From positions 3,038,001 to 3,102,000 of the forward strand of contig CM068382.1 in NCBI GenBank assembly GCA_034770075.1: a DNA stretch of 64,000 bases. The letters are read 5' to 3'. The notes under the pieces are model-generated. The model saw only the letters and a program-made list of their open reading frames with translations. It searched no databases and was not told the DNA's origin. Of the stretch, positions 47,673 through 58,255 are shown piece by piece. This DNA comes from Aralia elata (taxonomy: Eukaryota; Streptophyta; Magnoliopsida; Apiales; Araliaceae). The position numbers were made by a program, and so were the translations under genes. Within the stretch, counting starts at the first letter, position 1. The number at the start of each line of letters is the position of its first letter.

Positions 47673-47722
<50 letters not shown>

Positions 47723-48061
47723 TAATGAGATACGTACGTTATCTAGTTAGCAATTGTTTTTCTCTTTTTTTTTTTACATATAGGAATTAATATATTAATG
47801 AGATACATTAATTAATTATATATCAATTATATTGGGTTCTTGTACATACATATGTATAATTAATTAATTATGGATTTGAAATAAGTTGCGTACGCGTAGG
47901 ACGCAACAACGAAGCTGGCGGTTGACAAGGCGGTGACGAGGGAAGATGCAGAGGGAGTGATAGGTGCGGAGGTTAGGAATAATCCTGATTTGGCAACTAA
48001 TCCCGGTGGTGTTTCCGCTTCTATGGCCGCAGCTGCTTGGCTCAATTACAAAGACACTTAA
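46754..48061 (+). CDS. Seed maturation protein (SMP-domain LEA protein), 3 exons
   Basis: Exons are 46754-47086, 47381-47662 and 47900-48061 (777 nt, 258 aa), all phase 0 with GT-AG introns. Three SMP repeats are visible: about residues 13-72 (PIKYGDVFDVSGELASEPIA, then ENLVIGKTQKGGPAAVMQSA), about 134-193 (ITIGEALEATALSAGNKPVN, then GGVAATAQSAADLN) and about 200-256 (TKLAVDKAVTREDAEGVIGA, then PGGVSASMAAAAWLN). The length matches RAB28/ECP31-type LEA proteins (about 250-260 aa). Known role: hydrophilic proteins that accumulate in late embryogenesis and under ABA or drying, thought to protect cell contents. RY, two ABRE-type motifs and a TATA box upstream agree. Intron 1 holds an unusually GC-rich, exon-like island (about 47155-47285), and intron 2 contains a (TA)n run. 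Confidence 0.93.
47674..47718. repeat. (TA)n microsatellite in SMP intron 2
   Basis: About 20 TA units starting 12 nt after the exon 2 donor. It lies wholly inside the intron and does not affect the coding frame. Confidence 0.95.
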
Positions 48062-48313
48062 AATTAAAGACTGTCGAGAGAGGCAGGCTCGAGTAGTAGC
48101 ATATCCAAAGTTGAGTACTACGTCTAGTTAATAGGAGTAACAGTTTGTTATGTATATCAGTTATCAAGTGAACTGAATTAGTTGGGAGTTGGGATCTATG
48201 TATGTAGATATACTACAAATGCACTTTTTCTTGTATATTATGTTGTTCTAATCTATGCCTCTTTTATGGAGCATTAGTGTAATTTTAAGCTTATATATGT
48301 GTGTGGGGGCGTG

Positions 48314-48324
<11 letters not shown>

Positions 48325-48361
<37 letters not shown>
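48325..48361. repeat. (TA)n microsatellite next to (TG)n
   Basis: A TG-rich stretch (about 48297-48322) passes into a TA run that directly abuts the long-TIR element starting at 48362. Confidence 0.95.
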
Positions 48362-48366
<5 letters not shown>

Positions 48367-48928
48367 ATGATCCACAAAAAACGTTAGCTATGAGAATTGT
48401 TTGAGATAACTCATATCCAGCCCTTCAATATAAGATCCAAGGGCTGGATTTGGACACGGCCGCTAATCGGAGTAGCGGCCCATTTTATGGCAAAAATGGT
48501 TGAGCAAGTTTTGATTCTATATTATATTATTGAACTTTGCATGCAAGAGTCACAAATTCTTAGAAAGTGATCAGAATATGAAATCTTATGCTAAGATTCA
48601 AAGTCATAAATTAAGTAAAATGATAGCTCATTACATGAAAAGTGTTAGTGTTTCTCTTTCTTTAGACACTTTTGATTCTATATTATTATTGAACTTTGCA
48701 TGCAAGACTCACAAATTCCTAGAAAGTGATCAGAAAATGCAACCTTATGCTAAGATTCAAAGCCATAAATTAAGTAAAATGCTAGCTCAACCATTTTTGC
48801 CATAAAACTGGTCACTACTAGGAGTAGCGGTCGTATTCAAATCCAGCTTTTGGATCTTATATTGAACGGCTGGATATGAGTTAGCTCAAACAGTGTCCAT
48901 AGCTAACGTTTTCTGTGAATCATTCTCC
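48362..48928. mobile_element. TA-flanked long-TIR element (non-autonomous), FB3
   Basis: 567 bp with about 150-bp inverted repeats. The left arm starts GGGTAATGATCCAC and the right arm, inverted, GGAGAATGATTCAC; both continue with AACGTTAGCTATG, AACTCATATCCAGCC, AATATAAGATCCAA and TTATGGCAAAAATGGTTGAG. TA runs flank it (48325-48361 and 48929-48939). Inside are two direct copies of a ~120-bp unit (48509-48632 and 48670-48789) sharing GAACTTTGCATGCAAGA and GCTAAGATTCAAAG. The ends resemble those of the MULE at 31696 (GGTTGTGATCCATAC ... TTTGCTATGAACACTATTCT). No coding capacity. Confidence 0.8.
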
Positions 48929-48939
48929 ATATATATATA

Positions 48940-50322
48940 AAATTCCCTTGGAGATTAAACATTCATTTTGTAATACGCTTGGCAGACGGAGTTTCAGTTT
49001 TATCAAAGTACATTTGGACAGTTGGGACTAAATGGAACAAATCCTATGTACTATCTAATCTTTACACATTACACATGACATGTAAAAAGTTTTAAAACAA
49101 AATAAAATAGAAGAAATCAAACTGAAGTGCACCATATATAATACAACTTTGTTACATGGTTGCATGATAAAATTTTGTTACTTATCACATTATGTTAGAA
49201 AAATAGTTACAAAGTACTGGAAATTCTAAATTAATGTGAAATTCTGTGTCTATTTAAATATTCTTTACTTATTTAGATTTAGTAGTAGTAGTTTATGAAG
49301 ACGGTAATTAAAGGGTGAGTGTCAATTTTAACAGGGCAAAATATATATTTTTATACCAAGTTCTTTTCTTTTCACAATTTGGTCTTTAAATTAATTAGGC
49401 TTACACATTTGGTACATCAATATCCTAATTTCACAAAATATACTTTCCAAATAAATTGTTAACTCGATCGATTGGAGCCTAATTGTTTTATAGGGTTGGT
49501 CGGGAAATCCGACTCGAACGGTAACGCGAACGATTGGAGCTTAATTGTTTTATAGAATTTGGCCGTATTTAAATATGGTTGACTTATTTTAAAAAAAATT
49601 AACTTAATATCGTATAATATTTTTTAAAAATAATAAATTAAAAAATAAAAATTGTACCAAATAATATTTAACAAAATAAAATAAAAAATTAATTAATACT
49701 ATATATGTATCAAAATAAATTATTACATTTAAATTTTAAATTTTTATAAATTTAAAAAGAATATATAACAGAGGGTGTATTTATTTAACTTTAAAATACA
49801 AAATAATTAACTCATGTAAAATTGAAATAAATTTATATTCAAATGTAAAATTAAAATAATTTATTTTCAAAAGCAAAATAATTAATATATTATAGTTAAT
49901 ATCTTAATATTAAAAGCAACTTATTATATTAAAATATGCAAAATAGAAAACATTAATTTATTTAGTATAATAAAAAATTAACATTATTTATTCTATGTGC
50001 TTTATCTAAATAATTATTTAAATATAAATGAAATAAATAAATAATCACTACTATTATTTGGTTCTATTACCATAAAAAAATACGTTAACAAAAATCCAAG
50101 TAATTAAACCCATTTCACAAATGTGTTAATGCAGCAAAGTACTAAATCAAAATAAAAATAAAAACTAAACCAAAGAAACCATATCATCACATCCCAAAGG
50201 CTACCCAGAAAATCAATTCATCCCCAAGCCCCATTTCATCCCAACCCAAATCCAGCTTGTTGAACCAAATTAAAGATAACAACTACATGCAAAAACTCAC
50301 ACAAGAACTAGTTTCACTATTC
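48940..50322. other. Intergenic, very AT-rich
   Basis: About 49560-50110 is almost entirely A/T with no coding signal. A sequence GATTGGAGCYTAATTGTTTTATAG occurs twice near 49470 and 49530, a small duplication. Nothing else is recognisable. Confidence 0.45.
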
Positions 50323-50330
50323 CACACACG

Positions 50331-50967
50331 CAGAGGCGAAGCCATGTACAATATATGGGTCAATTGACCCCATTCATTTTTGATTTTTTTTTTTACTTAT
50401 GATGTAATAAATTTTTTTGGTATAACTTAGTAATTTGACCCCACTCATTTTTGATTTTTTTATACTATGAAGTAATAAATTTTTTGGGTATAACTTAGTA
50501 ATTTTTTGGTATAACTTAGTAATTTGACCCCCCTCATTTTTGATTTTTTTATACTTATGATGTAATAAATTTTTTGGGTATAACTTAGTAATTTGACCTC
50601 ATTGAAATTTATACTTGAACTCTCTTTCATTTATAAAATAAATGTAGAATAAGATTGCATTCTTAAACAATGTGGGACTTCAAAAGTCCAAGTAATATTA
50701 TACTTTTGTTCTATAAAGAAAGGAGAGTTCAAGCCTTAAAGAGTAATTAACATAGAAGTGTAAAAGGAGGCATTGAGCTGAACTTACCTTTTATATTTTA
50801 AGGATATTCTACTTGTTCAAATACATGTTTTACGTATGTAATCGGTCGAAAAGTATAAAATTATCTAAAAAATTTGGCTCGGGGCGCAGTCCCCGAACCC
50901 TCGCTAAATTATTTGTAGGATCAGAATTTTTTGACCCCACTAAGTTGGGGGTCTGGCTTCGCCACTG
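50331..50967. mobile_element. hAT-type non-autonomous element with perfect 8-bp TSD
   Basis: Ends CAGAGGCGAAGCCA (left) and, inverted, CAGTGGCGAAGCCAG (right) are typical hAT termini. They are flanked by an exact 8-bp duplication CACACACG (50323-50330 and 50968-50975). The 637-bp interior has no transposase. The left third carries about three tandem units of roughly 75 bp (CTCATTTTTGATTTTTTTAT ... ATAACTTAGTAATTTGACC) at about 50371-50605. Confidence 0.9.
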
Positions 50968-50975
50968 CACACACG

Positions 50976-51829
50976 TTCATTATCCCAGATTAAAAATTCA
51001 AACTTTTAGTTGGAATCTCCCAAAGTCGCTCGCATAAACCCAACCTTCACTCCTTCTCCATCATTTTTTTCTTCTGCAATAGACCAAACAACCCATCATA
51101 TCTAGCTTTACAACCCATTATTTAAATATGTATTATTTATATGCTTTATGTTTTATATAGTTAATGAGATTTGTTTGTTATGTGGCCATGTTTGACTGCG
51201 GAGGTTCATGGTAATTGGGAGATAGACGACTCAGAGGTGCTTCCCTTTGAATATGAGTTTGAGTTAGGGGTTGAGGTGAAGAAGAGTTTGTATTTGAGTT
51301 GGGGAGTTTGTATCTGGGTTGGGGGTTTAATTCGTGTGTTTTGTTAGTGTGTGTATTGGGTTCAAATCTAGATGTTAGTTCAGATCTAGATGTGATAGTG
51401 GCGGCAAAATTGTGGACTTGATGTCGCAGGTGATAGTGATGATGGATTTGCAAGTAGGGGAGACAAAAGTGATGAATTTATTCTTGGTGTGTGTTATCGG
51501 TGTTTTAGTGTGTTTATTGGATTTGTAGATGGGGGAGACAAAGAAATAATAGTTTTATTTTAAAAATAAATTTAGGGTTTTGTGATTTTTTTTATAGTTA
51601 ATTAATTTTTTTTTAATGAAGTCAAACCGTATAAAACTATTTGTCTTGTCGGAAATTTATGTATTCCGACCAATTTTAGTCGAAAATTAAATTTAGGGGG
51701 GACATTGTGTGAAATTAAGTAATTGGTGTAACGGATGTATAAACTCAATTAGTTTAGAGGCCGAATTGTGAGAAGAGTAGAGAACTTGGTGTAAGAAAGT
51801 GTATTTTGCCCATTCTAACAATAGATTAT
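50976..51829. other. Intergenic, no recognised gene
   Basis: About 51180-51540 is less AT-rich and has a minus-strand open frame (51453-51178) with a low-complexity His/Asn/Pro/Thr-rich product and no domain. I do not call it a gene. Confidence 0.4.
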
Positions 51830-52202
51830 GGGTTTGTTCGGGAATGACTTATAAGTTAAAATATAAGTTGACTTATAAGTTCTTTTAAGTTGTAACTTAT
51901 AAGTAAAAACGTTCGACAACAATTTAACTTATAATTCAGAAATTAAGTTAAAATAAGTTATGAAAGTGTTCGGCTTATAATGACTTATAAGTTAAAATTA
52001 AATGAAAGATTATAAAAAAAGACATTAATAAAAAGAGGGACAAAATAAAAGAGGGGCAAAATAGACATTATATTTGGTCAAACTAACTTATTTTTAAATG
52101 ACTTATAAATTATTTTAAAATAAGTTACAAATATACTTACTTATTTTTTTTACTTAAAACTCAACTTATAAGTAGAAAAATAAGTCATTCTCGATCAGGA
52201 AA
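51830..52202. mobile_element. MITE with TGTTCGGGAATGACTTATAA-type end, copy 2
   Basis: The left end GGGTTTGTTCGGGAATGACT and the right end, inverted, CCTGATCGAGAATGACTTAT share the GAATGACTTAT core. The interior is full of ACTTATAAGT motifs, as in the element at 8999-9445. The right terminus is mutated and I cannot read a clear target duplication. Confidence 0.65.
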
Positions 52203-52245
52203 ATAGTAACAAATGACTTATAAAAACTAACTTATAAATCATCAT

Positions 52246-52544
52246 GTGTGTGTGAGAGAGAGAGAGAGAGAGGGAGAGAGATTTAAGGATTTCCTTCATT
52301 GGGCTGTGCTGGGCTGAGTTGGTTTGGTTTGGTTTGTGGCTGTGGAAAAAAACTAAACCAATGTTTGGCTTACTTTCAGTCTCTCAAAATTGTAATAAGT
52401 TTATATCCAGGTCTTACTATTCGAGTATTAGAACCACACATTGAGTAGCAATAAGAGACCCCTGTGTGTCACAGTTCCTTTCGTAGATATATTTCATTTC
52501 AATTTTATACGTATTCATATATACAACGTATGTATATTAGCTTC

Positions 52545-52603
<59 letters not shown>

Positions 52604-52921
52604 TATTTATGCTAAGCAATACATTTCAAATAATGCATGCATGCATGTATGTTTTTGCCTAAATGGTAGGGTCTAATGTATAATAAATTCTACATACATA
52701 AGAACATGCATGAAGTTTAAAAAAATTATAAATAAAAAAAATCCACAAATTGGGAGATACTTTTTCCTCGAAATTATAGAAAAGTGAAATTGAATGATAT
52801 CCTTATTAATAAATTATCCAGCATTGCATTGACAATCGATCTCTACAGCTATAGTGAAAGATTTGATGTCGATTAAGTTGAACATCTTTTTCTATAAATT
52901 ATGGGATATTTTTTCCCGCAA

Positions 52922-52970
<49 letters not shown>

Positions 52971-53092
52971 GCGTTTTGCACCTTCCTAGTTTGTACCTGA
53001 TGTCTATTTCTTGAGGTGTCAAATGATGATGTCTATTTCTAATAAATAAATTAAACTGACCTGAACCCTCTCGAATATCAATTATAGGGAGA

Positions 53093-53145
<53 letters not shown>

Positions 53146-53495
53146 GTGTGCGCGCGCGCGCAACACTGGGTATTGACTCAGCCAGCATTCAGCTGATTGA
53201 TCCCCAACATTAGTACAGTAGGGTCAAATGCCTTTCATTTCTAAGGGTACATGTGAAACCTGAAAAAATATAAGGGAAAAGAAGAAAATAAATTATAAGA
53301 ATTTATTCAAGTTTTTTAACAGGTTATTATATTATATATATTATTCTTAACATTATTTTACTTTCAGAAATACAGATAACTAGGTTATGTAAGCATCCAG
53401 ATACCTTCTTTCTTTCTTTTTTTCCTTTTTTTTAATTAAAAAAAACATTTTATATTTATTTCTTATTTCCTCTTCTAATCCGCAAATTACTAATT

Positions 53496-53590
<95 letters not shown>
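52246..53590. repeat. Microsatellite island
   Basis: Seven simple-repeat tracts within 1.35 kb: (TG)n(AG)n at 52246-52284, (TTA)n at 52548-52602, (TA)n at 52925-52965, (ATT)n at 53095-53145 followed by a CG-rich GTGCGCGCGCGCGC run to about 53161, and (CA)n at 53499-53541 running into (TA)n at 53542-53589. Open frames here encoding poly-Tyr, poly-Leu or poly-Ile are products of the triplet repeats, not genes. Confidence 0.95.
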
Positions 53591-53592
<2 letters not shown>

Positions 53593-56500
53593 CTAAACCT
53601 ATCATTATTGGAGGTGAACAATATATTGTGGACCATAGTACGTATTAATTGTACTCAATTGGGGCAAGTAGCCTTCTATTATTTTTATCATCATCATTAT
53701 TTGTTTCTAGTTACCCGGTGCTAAGAATATTAATTATACCATCATCCAACTGCAAGTGTTGGTTAATAAAGAGATGTGAGTTTGTGGTACATGACTGAAT
53801 TACAAAGAAGTACCATATCTACATGTGCCACTGATTAGTCCCACATATATGATGTTGGTGAACTGAGGGTACAATTAATCATATATTCTCCATTAATTCC
53901 GTTTTACTTAATTATTTTATTTAGTTTGTAAAATTTTAAAAAACTCAAAATTAATACGAATTTATTGATTTTAATTAGTGCAATAGCTTAAAAAATACAA
54001 TGTCAATGTTGACCTTTGGAAGTCAATTTAAAATATTTTTAAATTCATAATTGTTATAAATTTATTTAATTTATACAATACAATTATGAAAATGATAAAC
54101 TACATGACACTACTAATTACAAGAACTATTGTTTTTAAAATTTAAATGAATCATATCAATTTTAAATTTATGTCAAATAAATATTATTAAGTACGTACAA
54201 TATAGATATTATAAAACTTAAAATAAAATATTCATACTAATTTTTTTTATTTTATAAATTAACTAAAAGATACATTAATTATACAAAGTAACATATGATC
54301 AATGATGTTGATATATCTCTCTCCGAATTAATATTTTCTCTTCTTTAATTAATCGTCTAATTGTTGTACATTTACTGTCTCATTTCGATTTTAAGAAGAC
54401 AATTAAAAAGGAAGGAGTTCTATTGTCTGGCGTACATTCATCATCTTGCATGTGGGATATGTCAGTTATAGTATAGTAATTAATGTGACAATTTGTATGT
54501 ATATGATCATATCTTATATCATTGGTTACAATTAGATAGAGTACTATCAAAAGAATAACGAAAAACAATTAGCCCTAAAATGAGAGTTACGTAATGTATA
54601 GATTATATAGTACGTCGTATTTCTTCCCTAATATAAGGAAACTTATTACTCCTACTAGCTGGCGATGGCAGCTTAACATAGAGGTACTTGAGAAAAGTAT
54701 AAAATGTACCTACATTTTTGATTATGATAGATTGCAAACAATTAATTTCCGCAAATTAGTATTACTCATGCATGCATGTGCCGTTCATTAAGTGACGTTC
54801 TATTTATTTCACATACTCAAATCATGAAAATCTAATGGAAAAGTGAAAAAAAAAATGATATTTGTACAACCGATAAAATTTTATCATAAAACAATGAGTC
54901 TTACTACGTAACGTATATATGATGATAAATTTATATTTATATTAAATACGATATATCTATATATATATATATATATATTAAAGAGATATTAAAAAATAAA
55001 AAAATAATTCATAGTAGATTATTATTTTATCTTATGTTATCGTTTTGAGTTTTATGTTCGATTGCTGTAATTCGAGTACATCTTCCAACAAAATTTGCAT
55101 CATTTTAACACTTTATGAATAATATATAGATAGAGTAATAGAAACACTACGCAGTAGGTAGTCAGTGGTTGGACAAAGAAGAGAAAAACGGGGTAGATGG
55201 GATTTGATCAGTTTTCACATTGCTGTCCCAAAATAATACTCCCATTAAATAATTAAAGAGGTTGTTGGTCGACCGTTGGACTTCCCCACCACGTGATTAT
55301 GTGAGTAATCGTGGAGGCATTTTTAGGTGTTAGTTTATTAAAAATGTTGTTACAAAATATTATTCAAGTAAAAAGTAAGTTTATTAAATACTTTTCATTA
55401 GCTACCAATTTGAAGCCTCATGTATTTCTTTTTGAGACATGAAAGTAAAAAAATAAAATAAAAAATGGGGCTCTTAAATTATATTGGAGTAGACTTTTTG
55501 TCCAATAAATTAATTTTTTCCTTTTTCTCTTCCTTTAATTCGAGGCTTGAATTGTTACTTCTGTCCCTCTCCCCTCCTGTGGCTATACATGTACGTATTT
55601 GACTTTAAAACTGTGAGCAAAAGTCTCAAAGATAGCTGTCACCGCCTCACCGGTAAATGTAAATTCATTTTAATTTAAGTAGTGCGATAATGAATATTGT
55701 AAATTGATTTAAATTATTACTAAACAGAATTATTATTATGAAAATTAAATTAATTGATAATAAATTTTAATTTTTTTTATAAATGAATTAAAATCAAGGT
55801 CAAATTTTGTAATCTTTTTATAAAATGGAGGGAGTAGGTAGTACTATTGATGGTGATTTCATCAGTTTTTTCATCCCCTATTGTCAGATTGTAAAGAATT
55901 AGATAAATCTCAATAAATAGTAATCCTTTTCAGAAAATAAATGGAGGGAGTAGGTAGTACTATTGATGGTGATTTCATCTGTTTTTTCACCCCTATTGAC
56001 ATTATCAGATTGTAAATAAGTACACGATCTCAATAAATATATTTTAAGTTAAAAAGATGTGATGCAGATAGGCTTCTTTTTTTCTTTTTCTTTTTCTTTT
56101 TTTTTATTTGGGAGAAGGGAGATTAAAACTAGAACCTCTTGTTTGACAAAGGTCAAAGGCTTTGTTGAATGTGCAAATTAATAAAATTGGACGTGAGCTC
56201 CCAATTGGGCAATTAAATACCAACTTTAATTCGGTCGAATTATTTTTATTAGTTTGATGACAATCTTAGGTAGAAAATTAATTTTGGGCTTCCTTTTGCA
56301 TTAATTAATATTTATATTGGTCTAGCTTATTCTCATTTCTTAATTTATTCTCATCTTCATATATATCCTTTTATGTTCTATCCTATTTAATTGCCTTGAA
56401 TTAGCCAGCAGTAGTCTTCAAAGAGTGCAGGTAGCTTAATGAACGTAACATATCTATCTATATTATAAAAACAGTTCTTCAGAGTCGTTGATATCAACTG

Positions 56501-57374
56501 TGCAACTGTCTCATATTTTCTTTTTCTCTTTTGTCTATATAATTTTAATTATATTATTATTTTATTTTTTTATATTAAGTTTTTTAATTTTTTTATTTAA
56601 TCTTTTAATTTTTATAAAATTTATATTTTATCTCATACAAAGTATGTATCACCAGGTGCTGGAATAATAGCTAGCCCAGCCTCCAAAGGAATATATGTGA
56701 TTGCATGAAAATCCAAAAGAAACATATTTATTCATTTATGAAAAATTGAAAATTCAAATGAGCTTGCTTCATGATAAATCACATTGTATATTTTTAGTAC
56801 ACAAGTTACCAAAGTAGTAGGACCCATATAAAAAAGTGAGGTCTCTTTAGGAGGTCCGATAAAAGGTTACCTGTCAATTATACCTATTTGATGTTTCACT
56901 TTCTCAAAAATTTGATGCTCAGGAGGCCAGGCCGATATAGTCCACTTAATATTACTATCATTTATATTCGTATAGTCTTATAACTAATTCATATAAATCA
57001 TGGTTCTGTCTCAAAATAAATGTCCCATTTTACATGAATCTAGTACAATGGAGATTAAAGATATCAGAACATATTTTGGGGAAGTCTAATATTATGTATG
57101 TTACACAAAAGAAGTATAGCGTATGGTAGGAATCTATTTGGATTATTTTGCACAAAACCAAGATAACGATTAAAGCTTAGCCTGCCAGTAACTCCAGCTC
57201 GCATGTGCAGATTGCTTCCATCCTAAACGAAGCTAGGGTAAATTTTTATTTTTTGGTTGGTACAAAACGTCGTAAGATCATACAACCATAACATATTATA
57301 TATATATATATATATATATATTTATGTATGTATGTATGTATTATTTTATACATATATTCATTTATTCACTCTCT
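53591..57374. other. Intergenic, AT-rich
   Basis: Mostly A/T-rich sequence without coding signal. It contains a 116-bp-period tandem duplication at 55824-56039 and a (TA)n run followed by TATG repeats at about 57299-57340. The part just upstream of 57560 is the OVATE gene promoter. Confidence 0.45.
55824..56039. repeat. Tandem duplication, 116-bp period
   Basis: AATGGAGGGAGTAGGTAGTA then CTATTGATGGTGATTTCATC and CTCAATAAATA occur at 55824 and again at 55940. The GGAGGGAGTA motif looks like a Stowaway terminal sequence, so the duplicated unit may include a MITE end. Confidence 0.85.
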
Positions 57375-57375
57375 C

Positions 57376-57383
57376 TATATATA
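57376..57383 (+). promoter_or_regulatory. Possible TATA box of the OVATE family gene
   Basis: TATATATA in a CTCTCTATATATAC context lies about 180 nt upstream of the ATG. Many TA runs nearby make the choice uncertain. Confidence 0.35.
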
Positions 57384-57559
57384 CATATATAGTCACATAC
57401 AAAATAGGTTGGCTTTTCTCTACTGTGTAAGTAGAGATTAAAAATACATAAACCCCTAATTCTTCCCCCATTGATCCAAACTCTCTTCTCCTAATTTTCT
57501 CCTCCTACATCTATCAAATAGATATATAGCAACAAAGAATTAATCAAAGAAATTAGAAA

Positions 57560-58255
57560 ATGTCAAGAACTCTTGGAAGAAATCTTCATATGTGCTTTAC
57601 AAAAGTCAAGTATCCACCATCACCTCAATCCTCTATCCAAGAACAACACCAACACCAAGATGATCATATTCATACCCCTAACTCATCATCAAATACAATC
57701 CTCATTAAGAATTTCAACACTCTTTATGATCCCACATTAACCTATACATCCTCAAATTCCAAATCTACCCCTACCTCATCGGAATCCGATACCGACACCA
57801 CCGCCACCCCCGACTTCGCCACCGTCTATGCCTCCCAACGCTTCTTTTTTTCCTCCCCTGGCCGCTCTAACTCTATCATAGAATCCACATCATCGTTATC
57901 CTCCTCGTCCTCATCCTCATTCTTGCCGGAAAAGCGGCCGGAATCCGACAACGTCGTTGGCGGCGGCATTCCCATCCCCACGTTCTCGCCGGACCCGTTC
58001 TTGGATTTCCGGCAATCCATGCAGGAAATGGTGGAGGCGCGTGACCTAATGGACGTGGGGGCCAATTGGGAATACTTGCATGAGCTTCTCACGTGCTATC
58101 TTTCTCTAAACCCTAAGAGCACCCACAAGTTCATCGTCGGTGCATTTGCCGACCTTCTTGTCAGCCTCATGACGTCATCTCCGGTGGAGAGTGGCCGCCG
58201 TCGACGGAAATCAGGTGGTGGTTGTGAGATCTCGCGGAAGTGCATTTATGATTAA
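57560..58255 (+). CDS. OVATE family protein (OFP), transcriptional repressor
   Basis: Single-exon CDS of 231 aa. The OVATE domain is at about residues 144-204: DPFLDFRQSMQEMVEARDLM, then NWEYLHELLTCYLSLNPKST, then HKFIVGAFADLLVSLM, close to the family consensus. The N-terminus (MSRTLGRNLHMCFTKVKYPP) matches the conserved start of one OFP subgroup. The linker is low-complexity, with His/Gln (28-37), Ser/Thr (62-80) and a poly-Ser tract (about 110-120). A basic RRRRK lies near the C-terminus. Known role: plant-specific repressors that bind KNOX/BELL homeodomain and TONNEAU1-recruiting proteins and shape organ growth. OFPs are usually intronless, as here. Its subgroup (possibly OFP13-18-like) is a guess. 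Confidence 0.92.
   Translation: MSRTLGRNLHMCFTKVKYPPSPQSSIQEQHQHQDDHIHTPNSSSNTILIKNFNTLYDPTLTYTSSNSKSTPTSSESDTDTTATPDFATVYASQRFFFSSPGRSNSIIESTSSLSSSSSSSFLPEKRPESDNVVGGGIPIPTFSPDPFLDFRQSMQEMVEARDLMDVGANWEYLHELLTCYLSLNPKSTHKFIVGAFADLLVSLMTSSPVESGRRRRKSGGGCEISRKCIYD

Noticed and set aside
47663..47725. Continuation of the SMP exon 2 frame into RKRIYIYIYI
   Set aside because: This is intron read-through across a (TA)n run; the GTACGT donor at 47663 and exon 3 at 47900 restore the SMP domain.
51178..51453. Minus-strand His/Asn/Pro/Thr-rich 91-aa open frame
   Set aside because: Low-complexity product with no domain or gene context; insufficient support.
52441..52676. Open frames encoding poly-Tyr or poly-Leu
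   Set aside because: They are translations of a (TTA)n microsatellite.
52873..53166. Open frame encoding poly-Ile and alternating Tyr-Ile
   Set aside because: It is a translation of (ATT)n and (TA)n tracts.
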